This document shows positions 47,703 through 55,786 of a DNA stretch of 64,000 nucleotides, piece after piece (position 1 is the first letter of the stretch; each line of letters starts with the position of its first letter). The notes beneath the pieces were generated by a model. That model had not been told where the DNA came from. It worked only from the letters and a program-made list of their open reading frames with translations, and searched no databases. The position numbers and the translations under genes were made by a program. The stretch covers positions 1-64,000 of the forward strand of contig JASJCI010000016.1 in assembly GCA_030066085.1 (NCBI GenBank), in the 5' to 3' direction. Origin of the DNA: Gammaproteobacteria bacterium. GTDB taxonomy: Bacteria; Pseudomonadota; Gammaproteobacteria; GCA-001735895.

Positions 47703-50360
47703 GTGGTAGACGAAACTGATATTGATCCCGGGGAAACCCAGGAATGGATAGAATCGCTCGAATCGGTGCTCGAGCGAGAGGGCCCGGAGCGCGCTCATTT
47801 TCTGCTGGAAAAACTGATCGATAAAACCCGTCGCTCTGGCGCCTACCTGCCTTTCTCTGCCAATACGGCTTACGTCAACACGATTCCGCTCGACAAGCAG
47901 CGGCCGATCCCGGGTGACCAGGCGATCGAGCACAGTATCCGTTCGGCGATCCGCTGGAACTCGGCGGCGATGGTGGTGCACGCCAACCGCAAGGCCAGTG
48001 AACTGGGCGGCCACATTGCCAGCTTCGCGTCCGCGGCAACGCTGTACGACGTCGGTTTCATGCATTTCTTCCGCGCGCCCACCGAGGAGCACATGGGCGA
48101 CCTGGTATTTTTCCAGGGGCACTCCGCACCCGGGGTATACGCGCGCGCGTTTCTCGAGGGACGCATCAGCGAGGAGCAGTTGAAGTCCTTTCGCCAGGAG
48201 GCGCTCGATGACAAGGGGTTGTCGTCGTATCCGCACCCGTGGCTGATGCCCGACTTCTGGCAGTTTCCGACCGTGTCCATGGGACTCGGCCCGATCATGG
48301 CGATTTACCAGGCGCGCTTCATGAAGTATCTCGAGAACCGCGGCCTCGCCCCCGCCCAGGATCGCAAGGTCTGGGCTTTCATGGGTGACGGTGAAATGGA
48401 CGAGCCCGAGTCGCTCGGCGCCATTTCGCTGGCGGCGCGGGAAAAGCTCGATAACCTGATCTTCGTCGTCAATTGCAACCTGCAGCGCCTTGACGGCCCG
48501 GTGCGCGGCAACGGCAAGATCATCCAGGAGCTGGAGGCCGTGTTCCGCGGCGCTGGCTGGAACGTGCTCAAGGTCGTCTGGGGATCCTACTGGGACCACC
48601 TGTTCGCCAAGGACAAGGACGGCGTGCTGCAGCGCCTGATGGAGGAAACCGTCGACGGCGAGTACCAGGCCTACAAGGCCAAGGGCGGCGCCTACACGCG
48701 GGAACACTTCTTTGGCAAGTATCCGGAAACCCACGATATGGTCGCCGATATGTCCGACGAGGACATCTGGCGGCTCAACCGGGGTGGTCACGATCCGCAC
48801 AAGATCTACGCGGCCTACGCCGAGGCGGTCGAATACACCGATCGGCCGACCGTCATCCTCGCCAAGACCGTCAAGGGGTACGGCATGGGCGAAGCCGGCG
48901 AAGGCCAGAACATCACCCACTCGCAGAAAAAGATGGGCGAGGATGCGCTCAAGGCTTTCCGCGACCGCTTCAATATCCCGATCAGCGACGACGATATCGC
49001 CGATGCGCCTTTTTACCGCTTTCCGGAAGACAGCGAGGAGATGCAGTACATGCGCGCCGCGCGTGAAAAACTCGGCGGCTACATGCCGGTGCGCAGCGAC
49101 AGCGCCGAACCGCTGGTGGTGCCGGGTATCAGTATCTTCAAGGCGCTGCTGGAAGACAGCGGCGAACGCGAGTTCTCCACCACCATGGCCTTCGTGCGTA
49201 TCCTGTCGACGCTCGCGCGCGACAAGCAGATCGGCAACAACATCGTGCCGATCGTGCCCGACGAGGCGCGCACTTTCGGCATGGAAGGTATGTTCCGCCA
49301 GCTCGGTATCTACTCGCACAGCGGCCAGCTTTACAAGCCGATGGATGCCGACCAGGTCATGTACTACCGCGAGGATGTCAACGGCCAGATTCTCGAGGAA
49401 GGTATCAACGAGGCCGGCGCCATGTCGTCCTGGATCGCGGCCGGTACCGCATACAGCGCGCACGGGATTGCGATGATCCCGTTTTATATTTACTACTCGA
49501 TGTTCGGCTTCCAGCGCATCGGCGACCTCGCCTGGGCCGCCGGCGACATGCAGGTGCGCGGGTTCCTGATGGGCGGCACTGCCGGGCGCACGACGCTCGC
49601 AGGCGAGGGGCTGCAGCACCAGGACGGTCACAGCCTGATCGTCGCCGGCACGATTCCGAACTGCGTCTCCTACGATCCGACCTACGCCTACGAGCTCGCG
49701 GTGATCATTCACAGCGGTCTCAAGCGCATGTACCAGCAAAAGGACAACGTGTTCTACTACATCACCGTGATGAACGAAAACTATGCCCACCCGGCAATGC
49801 CGAAAGGCTGCGAGGACGGGATCATCAAGGGTATGTACTGCCTGCAGGAGGGCGAGGAAAAAGGTCTCAAGGTCCAGCTGATGGGCTCCGGCACGATCCT
49901 GCGCGAAGTGCTGGCCGCGGCCGAACTGCTGAAAGAGGATTTCGCTGTCAACTCTGACGTCTGGAGCATGACCAGCATCAACGAACTCGCGCGCGAGGCG
50001 CGCGACTGTTTGCGCTGGAACCGGCTGCACCCGACCAAGAAAGCCCGCCGCAGCTACATCGAAACCCAGCTGCAGGGCCGCAAGGGACCGGCGGTGATCG
50101 CCACCGATTACACCCAGACCTACTCCGACCAGATTCGCGAGTTCGTGCCGATGCGTTACGTCGTGCTCGGTACCGACGGCTTCGGTCGCAGCGACACGCG
50201 CGAAAACCTGCGCATCTTCTTCGAGGTCAACCGGTATCACGTCGTGCTGGCCGCGCTCAAGGCGCTGGTCGATGACGGCGAGCTGGACAACAAGGTCGTT
50301 ACCCAGGCGATCAAGAAGTACGGCATCGATCCCGAGCGACCCAACCCGATGTCCGTGTAA
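47703..50360 (+). CDS. aceE: Pyruvate dehydrogenase E1 component (homodimeric)
   Basis: An 885-residue thiamine-diphosphate enzyme decarboxylating pyruvate for acetyl-CoA formation. TPP/Mg motif GDGEMDEPES...NLIFVVNCN (about 228-262). Other family blocks are SANTAYVNTIP near the N-terminus, RGGHDPHKIYAAY and GEGLQHQDGHSL. Start is a GTG at 47703. Length agrees with E. coli AceE (887). First gene of aceE-aceF-lpdA, with aceF 21 nt downstream. Confidence 0.98.
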   Translation: MVDETDIDPGETQEWIESLESVLEREGPERAHFLLEKLIDKTRRSGAYLPFSANTAYVNTIPLDKQRPIPGDQAIEHSIRSAIRWNSAAMVVHANRKASELGGHIASFASAATLYDVGFMHFFRAPTEEHMGDLVFFQGHSAPGVYARAFLEGRISEEQLKSFRQEALDDKGLSSYPHPWLMPDFWQFPTVSMGLGPIMAIYQARFMKYLENRGLAPAQDRKVWAFMGDGEMDEPESLGAISLAAREKLDNLIFVVNCNLQRLDGPVRGNGKIIQELEAVFRGAGWNVLKVVWGSYWDHLFAKDKDGVLQRLMEETVDGEYQAYKAKGGAYTREHFFGKYPETHDMVADMSDEDIWRLNRGGHDPHKIYAAYAEAVEYTDRPTVILAKTVKGYGMGEAGEGQNITHSQKKMGEDALKAFRDRFNIPISDDDIADAPFYRFPEDSEEMQYMRAAREKLGGYMPVRSDSAEPLVVPGISIFKALLEDSGEREFSTTMAFVRILSTLARDKQIGNNIVPIVPDEARTFGMEGMFRQLGIYSHSGQLYKPMDADQVMYYREDVNGQILEEGINEAGAMSSWIAAGTAYSAHGIAMIPFYIYYSMFGFQRIGDLAWAAGDMQVRGFLMGGTAGRTTLAGEGLQHQDGHSLIVAGTIPNCVSYDPTYAYELAVIIHSGLKRMYQQKDNVFYYITVMNENYAHPAMPKGCEDGIIKGMYCLQEGEEKGLKVQLMGSGTILREVLAAAELLKEDFAVNSDVWSMTSINELAREARDCLRWNRLHPTKKARRSYIETQLQGRKGPAVIATDYTQTYSDQIREFVPMRYVVLGTDGFGRSDTRENLRIFFEVNRYHVVLAALKALVDDGELDNKVVTQAIKKYGIDPERPNPMSV

Positions 50361-50381
50361 GCCGCGCGCTGGAGAAGATCA

Positions 50382-51740
50382 ATGGCAGACAAGCAAACCA
50401 TTACGCTCCCTGACGTCGGCGACTTTCAGGATATCGAAATCATCGAGGTGCTGATTGCCCCCGGCGACCTGGTCGAGGCCGAGCAGTCGATTCTCGTGCT
50501 GGAGTCGGACAAGGCGACGATGGAAATCCCCAGCCCGCTCGCGGGCACCATCGAGAGCGTCGATGTGAGTGTTGGCGACCGGGTCAACCAGGGTGATCAA
50601 ATTGGCACCCTGAGTGTCGCCGACGGCGCGGGGCAGGCCCCTGCGCCGGTGCCCGAACCGGAACCCGAGCCGGAACCCGAGCCTGAACCCGGGCCGGAAT
50701 CGCAGGCAGCCGCCGAAGCAGAAGTTACCCCCGCGGCCGCACCGCCACCGGCGGCGGCACCCGCGCGTGCTGATACCGCGCTCGGCAAGACCCGCAAACC
50801 GCATCCCGGCAGCGGCGACGGCACTCGCGAGGGCGGCCGTAAACTGATTCACGCCAGCCCGTCGATTCGGCGCTACGCGCGTGAACTGGGGGTCGATCTC
50901 GAGCAGGTCATGGGCAGCGGCCCCAAGGGCCGAATCATCAAGGCCGACGTCAAGGCCTTTATCAAGACCGCCATGGCCAGCGGTGGTGGCGGTGGCGGTG
51001 GTCTGCAGGTCAGCAGTATCCCGGAAGTGGATCACGCCAGGTTCGGCGAGATCGAATCGGTACCGCTCAGCCGGATCAAGAAGATTTCAGGCGCCCACCT
51101 GCACCGCAGCTGGGTCAACGTGCCGCACGTCACCCAGTTCGACGAGGCCGACATCACGGACCTCGAAGCCTTCCGCAAATCGCTGGCGAAAGAGGCCGAA
51201 CTGAAGGGCGTGCGCCTGACGCCGCTGATCTTCTTGATGAAAGCCGTGGTCAGCGCGCTACAGGAATTTCCCGATTTCAACGCATCGCTGGATGCCAGCG
51301 GCGAAAACCTGATCCTGAAAAAGTATTTCCACATCGGCATTGCCGTCGACACGCCCAACGGGCTGGTGGTGCCCGTGGTCCGCGATGTCGAGCAGAAAGG
51401 TATCTACGAACTGGCCGCGGAACTCGGCGAAACTTCGCAGCGTGCGCGTGCAGGCAAGCTTGCCCCCGGCGATATGCAGGGTGGCTGTTTTACGATCTCC
51501 AGTCTCGGCGGTATCGGCGGCACCAGTTTTACCCCGATCGTGAATGCGCCCGAGGTTGCGATCCTGGGCGTGTCGCGCTCGCGCATGCAGCCCGTGTATG
51601 TCGACGGCGAGTTCGTGCCGCGTTTGATTTTGCCCCTCGGTCTTTCATATGATCACAGGGTCATCGACGGCGCCCAGGGCGCCCGTTTCACTTCGTATCT
51701 CAGTCGGGTCATTTCCGACATCAGAAGGGTATTGTTGTAG
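50382..51740 (+). CDS. aceF: Pyruvate dehydrogenase E2, dihydrolipoamide acetyltransferase
   Basis: A 452-residue core subunit with a single N-terminal lipoyl domain (about 4-80; lipoyl Lys in ESDKATMEIPSP). A flexible linker with a Pro-Glu repeat (about 88-105) and a Pro/Ala stretch follow. The E1/E3-binding domain (about 150-187) starts HASPSIRRYAREL, then a run of seven Gly. The catalytic domain (about 215-452) ends with the DHRVIDGAQGA active-site motif. E. coli AceF has three lipoyl domains; here one sits on E2 and another on E3. Confidence 0.97.
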   Translation: MADKQTITLPDVGDFQDIEIIEVLIAPGDLVEAEQSILVLESDKATMEIPSPLAGTIESVDVSVGDRVNQGDQIGTLSVADGAGQAPAPVPEPEPEPEPEPEPGPESQAAAEAEVTPAAAPPPAAAPARADTALGKTRKPHPGSGDGTREGGRKLIHASPSIRRYARELGVDLEQVMGSGPKGRIIKADVKAFIKTAMASGGGGGGGLQVSSIPEVDHARFGEIESVPLSRIKKISGAHLHRSWVNVPHVTQFDEADITDLEAFRKSLAKEAELKGVRLTPLIFLMKAVVSALQEFPDFNASLDASGENLILKKYFHIGIAVDTPNGLVVPVVRDVEQKGIYELAAELGETSQRARAGKLAPGDMQGGCFTISSLGGIGGTSFTPIVNAPEVAILGVSRSRMQPVYVDGEFVPRLILPLGLSYDHRVIDGAQGARFTSYLSRVISDIRRVLL

Positions 51741-51742
51741 CC

Positions 51743-53485
51743 ATGAGCGAAAAAGACCTGTTAGTACCGGACATCGGCGATTTCGACGCGGTCGAGATTA
51801 TCGAAATTCACGTTGCTGCCGGCGATACGGTAGCCGTCGAGGACGCTATCCTGACGCTCGAATCCGACAAGGCGACGATGGATATTCCGTCGCCGTTTGC
51901 GGGCACGGTCAAGTCGCTCGCGGTCAAGGTGGGCGATCGGGTATCCGAGGGCAGTAAACTCGGCAGTATCGAAACCGCTGCTGCGGCGCCTGCCGCAGCA
52001 GCGCCCGCGCCGGCGGCAACTCCGGCCGAGCCCGCCCGGGCGACCACTCCGGCACCGGCCGCCGCGAGTGGCGACGACATGAGTACCGAGGTGCTCGTGC
52101 TCGGTGCCGGGCCGGGCGGTTACACCGCCGCGTTTCGTGCCGCCGACCTCGGCAAGCAGGTCGTGCTGGTAGAACGCTACCCGTCGCTCGGTGGCGTCTG
52201 CCTCAACGTGGGCTGTATTCCGTCCAAGGCGCTGCTGCACACCGCGCAGATTATCAACGAAGCCGAGCACATGGGTGCCAACGGCGTGCATTTCGATAAA
52301 CCCAAAATCGATCTCGACGGCATCAATGCTTTCAAGGGCAAGGTGGTCGGCAAGCTGACCGGCGGGCTCGCCGGACTCGCCAAGCAACGCAAGGTCACGG
52401 TGGTCAACGGGGTCGGTGAGTTTGTCGATGCCAATCACCTGCAGGTTACCCGGGATGGCAAGACGACCCGGATCCGGTTCGAAAACTGCATCATCGCGGC
52501 GGGTTCCCAACCCACCGAGATTCCGCCGTTTCCGAACGACGACGAACGCCTGATGGATTCTACCGACGCGCTCGAACTGCGCGACGTGCCCAGGAAACTG
52601 CTGATCGTCGGCGGTGGCATCATCGGCCTCGAAATGGCGACCGTGTACCACGCGCTGGGGTCGGAAATCACCGTGGTCGAATTCATGGACAGCCTCATTC
52701 CCGGCTGTGACAAGGATATCGTGCGCCCGCTGACCAAGATTATTTCCAAGCGTTACAAGGCCATCCATCTCAACACCAAGGTGTCCGAAATCAAGGCGCA
52801 AAAGAACGGGCTCAAGGTCAGTTTCGAGGGTAACAAGGCACCCGAGCCCGAGCTGTTCGACAAGGTGCTGGTAGCCGTCGGGCGCCGTCCCAACGGCGCC
52901 AGGATCGGCGCCGAGAACGCCGGTGTGCGGGTCGACGAAGCGGGATTTATCCCGGTAGACCGGCAGATGCGCACCAATGTCGCCAACATTTTCGCTATCG
53001 GCGATATCGTCGGCCAGCCGATGCTTGCGCACAAGGCGACGCACGAGGGCAAGGTTGCGGCCGAGGTCATTGCCGGCATGAAGTCGACCTTCGAACCGTT
53101 GACGATCCCCAACGTTGCCTACACCGACCCGGAGGTTGCCTGGATGGGGCTGAGTGAAAACGAGGCCAAGGCACAGGGTATCGAGTACGAAAAAGGCGCC
53201 TTTCCCTGGGCCGCCAGCGGCCGTTCCCTCGGCATCGATCGTGACGAGGGCGTGACCAAGGTGCTGTTCGACAAGGAAAGCAAGCGCATCCTTGGCGCGG
53301 GTATCGTCGGGCCGAGTGCCGGAGAGTTGATCGCCGAGGCCGTGCTGGCACTGGAAATGGGTGCCGACGCGGAAGATATCGGGCTGACCATCCATCCGCA
53401 TCCGACCCTGTCGGAAACCTTCAACTTCGCCGCGGAGATGGCCGAGGGCACGATCACCGACCTGTACATTCCAAAGCGCAAGTAA
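51743..53485 (+). CDS. lpdA: Dihydrolipoyl dehydrogenase (E3) with N-terminal lipoyl domain
   Basis: A 580-residue flavoprotein that reoxidises lipoamide with NAD. It has an extra N-terminal lipoyl domain (about 3-78, ESDKATMDIPSP) and an Ala/Pro linker. The FAD-binding GAGPGGY motif (about 120), redox disulfide GGVCLNVGCIPSK, NAD motif GGGIIGLEM and C-terminal dimer domain with HPHPTLSE follow. Lipoyl-E3 fusions are known in Neisseria and some other proteobacteria. It starts 2 nt after aceF. Confidence 0.97.
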   Translation: MSEKDLLVPDIGDFDAVEIIEIHVAAGDTVAVEDAILTLESDKATMDIPSPFAGTVKSLAVKVGDRVSEGSKLGSIETAAAAPAAAAPAPAATPAEPARATTPAPAAASGDDMSTEVLVLGAGPGGYTAAFRAADLGKQVVLVERYPSLGGVCLNVGCIPSKALLHTAQIINEAEHMGANGVHFDKPKIDLDGINAFKGKVVGKLTGGLAGLAKQRKVTVVNGVGEFVDANHLQVTRDGKTTRIRFENCIIAAGSQPTEIPPFPNDDERLMDSTDALELRDVPRKLLIVGGGIIGLEMATVYHALGSEITVVEFMDSLIPGCDKDIVRPLTKIISKRYKAIHLNTKVSEIKAQKNGLKVSFEGNKAPEPELFDKVLVAVGRRPNGARIGAENAGVRVDEAGFIPVDRQMRTNVANIFAIGDIVGQPMLAHKATHEGKVAAEVIAGMKSTFEPLTIPNVAYTDPEVAWMGLSENEAKAQGIEYEKGAFPWAASGRSLGIDRDEGVTKVLFDKESKRILGAGIVGPSAGELIAEAVLALEMGADAEDIGLTIHPHPTLSETFNFAAEMAEGTITDLYIPKRK

Positions 53486-53509
53486 GCCGGTGTATCGGCG
53501 GAGCAAGCG

Positions 53510-54292
53510 GTGACGGCGGACTTGCCCTTGCTGCACCACGTGGTTTCGGGGCAGGGCGAGCCGCTGCTGGTCCTGCACGGCCTGTTCGGTTCGGGCAAGA
53601 ACTGGCAGTCGCACGCGCGGCGTATCGCCGAGCATTTCAGTATCCATGTCGTCGACCTGCGCAATCACGGGGATTCCTTCCACGCCGAGGATATGAGTTA
53701 TCCCGCGATGGCGGCGGATGTCCAGCGATTGATCGAAACGCTGGGAATCGAGGGCTGCCGGGTCCTCGGCCACAGCATGGGAGGCAAGGTCGCAATGACC
53801 CTGGCCGCGCGCTATCCGGGACTGGTATCGCAGCTGGTTGTTGCCGATATCGCTCCCGTCAGTTACTTCCACGATTACGACGACCTGCTGGACCCGGTGC
53901 TCGCGCTGCCGCTGGCTGAGCTGCAGTCACGCGCGCAGGCCGACCTCGCCTTGCGCGAGAATATACCGGAAGACCCGCTGCGCGCGTTCCTGCTGCAAAA
54001 CCTGCAGCGGGATGCCGGCGGATGGCGCTGGCGGGTCAACTGGCGCGTGATTCAGCGCGAGATGGAATCCCTCACCGGTTTCGAATCGCTGGCCGGTTGG
54101 CAAATCGACCTGCCGACCCTGTTTATCCGCGGCGCGCGCTCGGATTACGTCGGCGATGCAGAGCTCGAGGTGATCCAGCGCCATTTCAGTCGCGCCGAGA
54201 TCGCCACCGTCGACGACGCCGGCCACTGGTTGCACGCCGAACAGCCCGAGGCCTTCGTGGGCGCGGTGCTCGAGTTTTTGCGCCGTAGCTGA
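53510..54292 (+). CDS. Alpha/beta hydrolase, YbfF-like esterase
   Basis: A 260-residue alpha/beta-fold hydrolase. Oxyanion-region motif HGLFGSGKNW (about 23-32), nucleophile elbow GHSMGG (about 88-93), and the final catalytic His in DAGHWLHAEQP. It resembles E. coli YbfF esterase; the natural substrate is unknown. Starts with GTG at 53510 preceded by GGCGGAG and lies 24 nt after lpdA, so it may be read through with that operon. Confidence 0.87.
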   Translation: MTADLPLLHHVVSGQGEPLLVLHGLFGSGKNWQSHARRIAEHFSIHVVDLRNHGDSFHAEDMSYPAMAADVQRLIETLGIEGCRVLGHSMGGKVAMTLAARYPGLVSQLVVADIAPVSYFHDYDDLLDPVLALPLAELQSRAQADLALRENIPEDPLRAFLLQNLQRDAGGWRWRVNWRVIQREMESLTGFESLAGWQIDLPTLFIRGARSDYVGDAELEVIQRHFSRAEIATVDDAGHWLHAEQPEAFVGAVLEFLRRS

Positions 54293-54349
54293 TCAAGATT
54301 CCGCGCGGGGCGCCGATAAACCGGTCAGTTTTCGAGAATCGGGCAGATA

Positions 54350-55207
54350 ATGACCAGCAGGTTTTTGTTCGCGGCAACGCTTTTTCTTGGCCTGAGCCAC
54401 CCGGCCGATGCGCAACAGTTGCGCTACGCGGCCGTTCTGGAGCAGTCGAGCTGGACGCTGACCGCGGATGGTCCGACCCTGTGCCGCCTGGAACACGGGA
54501 TACCCGGGTTTGGCCACGCCCGTATCAGCCAGGCGTCCGGCCGGCCGCTGACGCTGTCGCTCGCAACCGCCCGCCGATTTGCGCGCGGGATCAATGTCGA
54601 ACTGCGCAGCGAAAAGCCTGCCTGGAGCAGGGATGCGGCGCCGCTTGTGCTGGGACGGCTGGAAATGAACGGCCGCCGCGAACCGCTGCAGATTTCGGGT
54701 ACGCTGCTCGAGAGCATGTTGCGGGAGCTACGCGCCGGTAACCAGCCCGGTTTCCTCTTCTATACCGATGCGCCGATGATCGCATCGCTATCCTCGATCG
54801 GCTTCGGTCCGGCCGTGATCCAGTTCGAGCGTTGCGTGGCTAACCTGTTTCACGACAGTTTCGATGATGTCCGCCTGAGCAACATCTATTTCGATCCCGA
54901 TCGCGAATTTGCGAGCCCGCAACAGGAAGACAAGGCTTTTCGGCGCATGCTTGCCTATCTCGCGGTCGACGATTCGATCGCCGAGATCGTCGTTACCGGT
55001 CACGCCGATCGCAAGGGGCTGGCCTGCTATAACGAGGGCCTGTCGCGCCGGCGCGCCGACTACGTATTCGAACTCCTGCTGGCACTCGGGGTTGATCCCG
55101 ATCTGATTCGGGTCGACTACGTCGGTGAATCGCAGCCGCGAAAAGCCGGCGGCAGCGCCGGATCGCTCGCGGCCAATCGCCGTGTCAGCGTCGAGTTGCG
55201 TCGCTGA
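54350..55207 (+). CDS. MotY-like T-ring protein with OmpA domain
   Basis: A 285-residue exported protein. A signal peptide ends near AHPADA-QQ (about residue 21). The N-terminal half contains LEQSSWTL, CRLEHGIPGFG and NLFHDSFDDV, blocks I associate with Vibrio MotY, which forms the T ring that holds PomAB stators. The C-terminal OmpA-like peptidoglycan-binding domain (about 175-285) has VVTGHADRKG, SRRRADYV and ANRRVSVEL. A MotY role fits the PomA/PomB-like genes at 17-18.6 kb. No flagellar structural genes are nearby. Confidence 0.82.
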   Translation: MTSRFLFAATLFLGLSHPADAQQLRYAAVLEQSSWTLTADGPTLCRLEHGIPGFGHARISQASGRPLTLSLATARRFARGINVELRSEKPAWSRDAAPLVLGRLEMNGRREPLQISGTLLESMLRELRAGNQPGFLFYTDAPMIASLSSIGFGPAVIQFERCVANLFHDSFDDVRLSNIYFDPDREFASPQQEDKAFRRMLAYLAVDDSIAEIVVTGHADRKGLACYNEGLSRRRADYVFELLLALGVDPDLIRVDYVGESQPRKAGGSAGSLAANRRVSVELRR

Positions 55208-55222
55208 AGCGATCGCCGCGAC

Positions 55223-55786
55223 CTAGGACTGGTCGCGGTTGATGCGCGAAAATCTCGAGTTCCAGTACACCTCGCCGTCTTCGCTCGACTGGCAGCGGGC
55301 CAGGATAAACAGCAGGTCGGACAGGCGATTGATGTAACAGCGGGTCAGCGGATTACCCTCCTCGAAATCGGCGAGACTCACGAGCGAACGTTCGACCCGG
55401 CGACACACGGTGCGGGCCAGGTGCAGGCTGGCGACCGCCTGCGATCCCCCGGGGAGGATGAACTCGCGCAACGGGGGGAGCTCGACATTGAGTTCGTCCG
55501 CGGCCTGTTCTAGGCCGCTTACGTAAGTCTCGTCTATCAGCGTCTTGCCGGGCTGGCACAGTTCGGCGCCGATATCGAAAAGGTCATGTTGCACGGCAAA
55601 CAGGATCTGCTGTCCGGGCCCGTCCTCGATGAAGCTCAGTGCAACGCCGATACAGGCATTCAGCTCGTCGACCTCGCCCATGCAGATCACGCGAGGATCG
55701 TTCTTGGCGCGCCGGCTGCCGTCGGCGAGCCCGGTCGTGCCTTCGTCTCCGGTACGGGTGTAAACCCGGGTCAGTCGATTACCCAT
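55223..55786 (-). CDS. Cob(I)alamin adenosyltransferase, PduO type
   Basis: A 187-residue ATP:corrinoid adenosyltransferase that converts cobalamin to coenzyme B12. Signature N-terminus TRTGDEGTTGLADG with the ATP-binding Arg/Lys of SRRAKNDPRV, the GEVDELNACIG block and RRVERSL near residue 135. Its ATG overlaps the stop of the upstream TonB receptor by 1 nt (TAATG), placing it under the same B12 riboswitch. It should act on imported cobalamin. Confidence 0.95.
   Translation of the reverse strand: MGNRLTRVYTRTGDEGTTGLADGSRRAKNDPRVICMGEVDELNACIGVALSFIEDGPGQQILFAVQHDLFDIGAELCQPGKTLIDETYVSGLEQAADELNVELPPLREFILPGGSQAVASLHLARTVCRRVERSLVSLADFEEGNPLTRCYINRLSDLLFILARCQSSEDGEVYWNSRFSRINRDQS

Noticed and set aside
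47562-50240. 892-codon open frame on the minus strand
   Set aside because: Antisense of aceE with His/Asp/Val-rich shadow composition and no family resemblance.
51761-53872. 703-codon open frame on the minus strand
   Set aside because: Antisense of lpdA and the start of the hydrolase gene; the sense genes have intact motifs.
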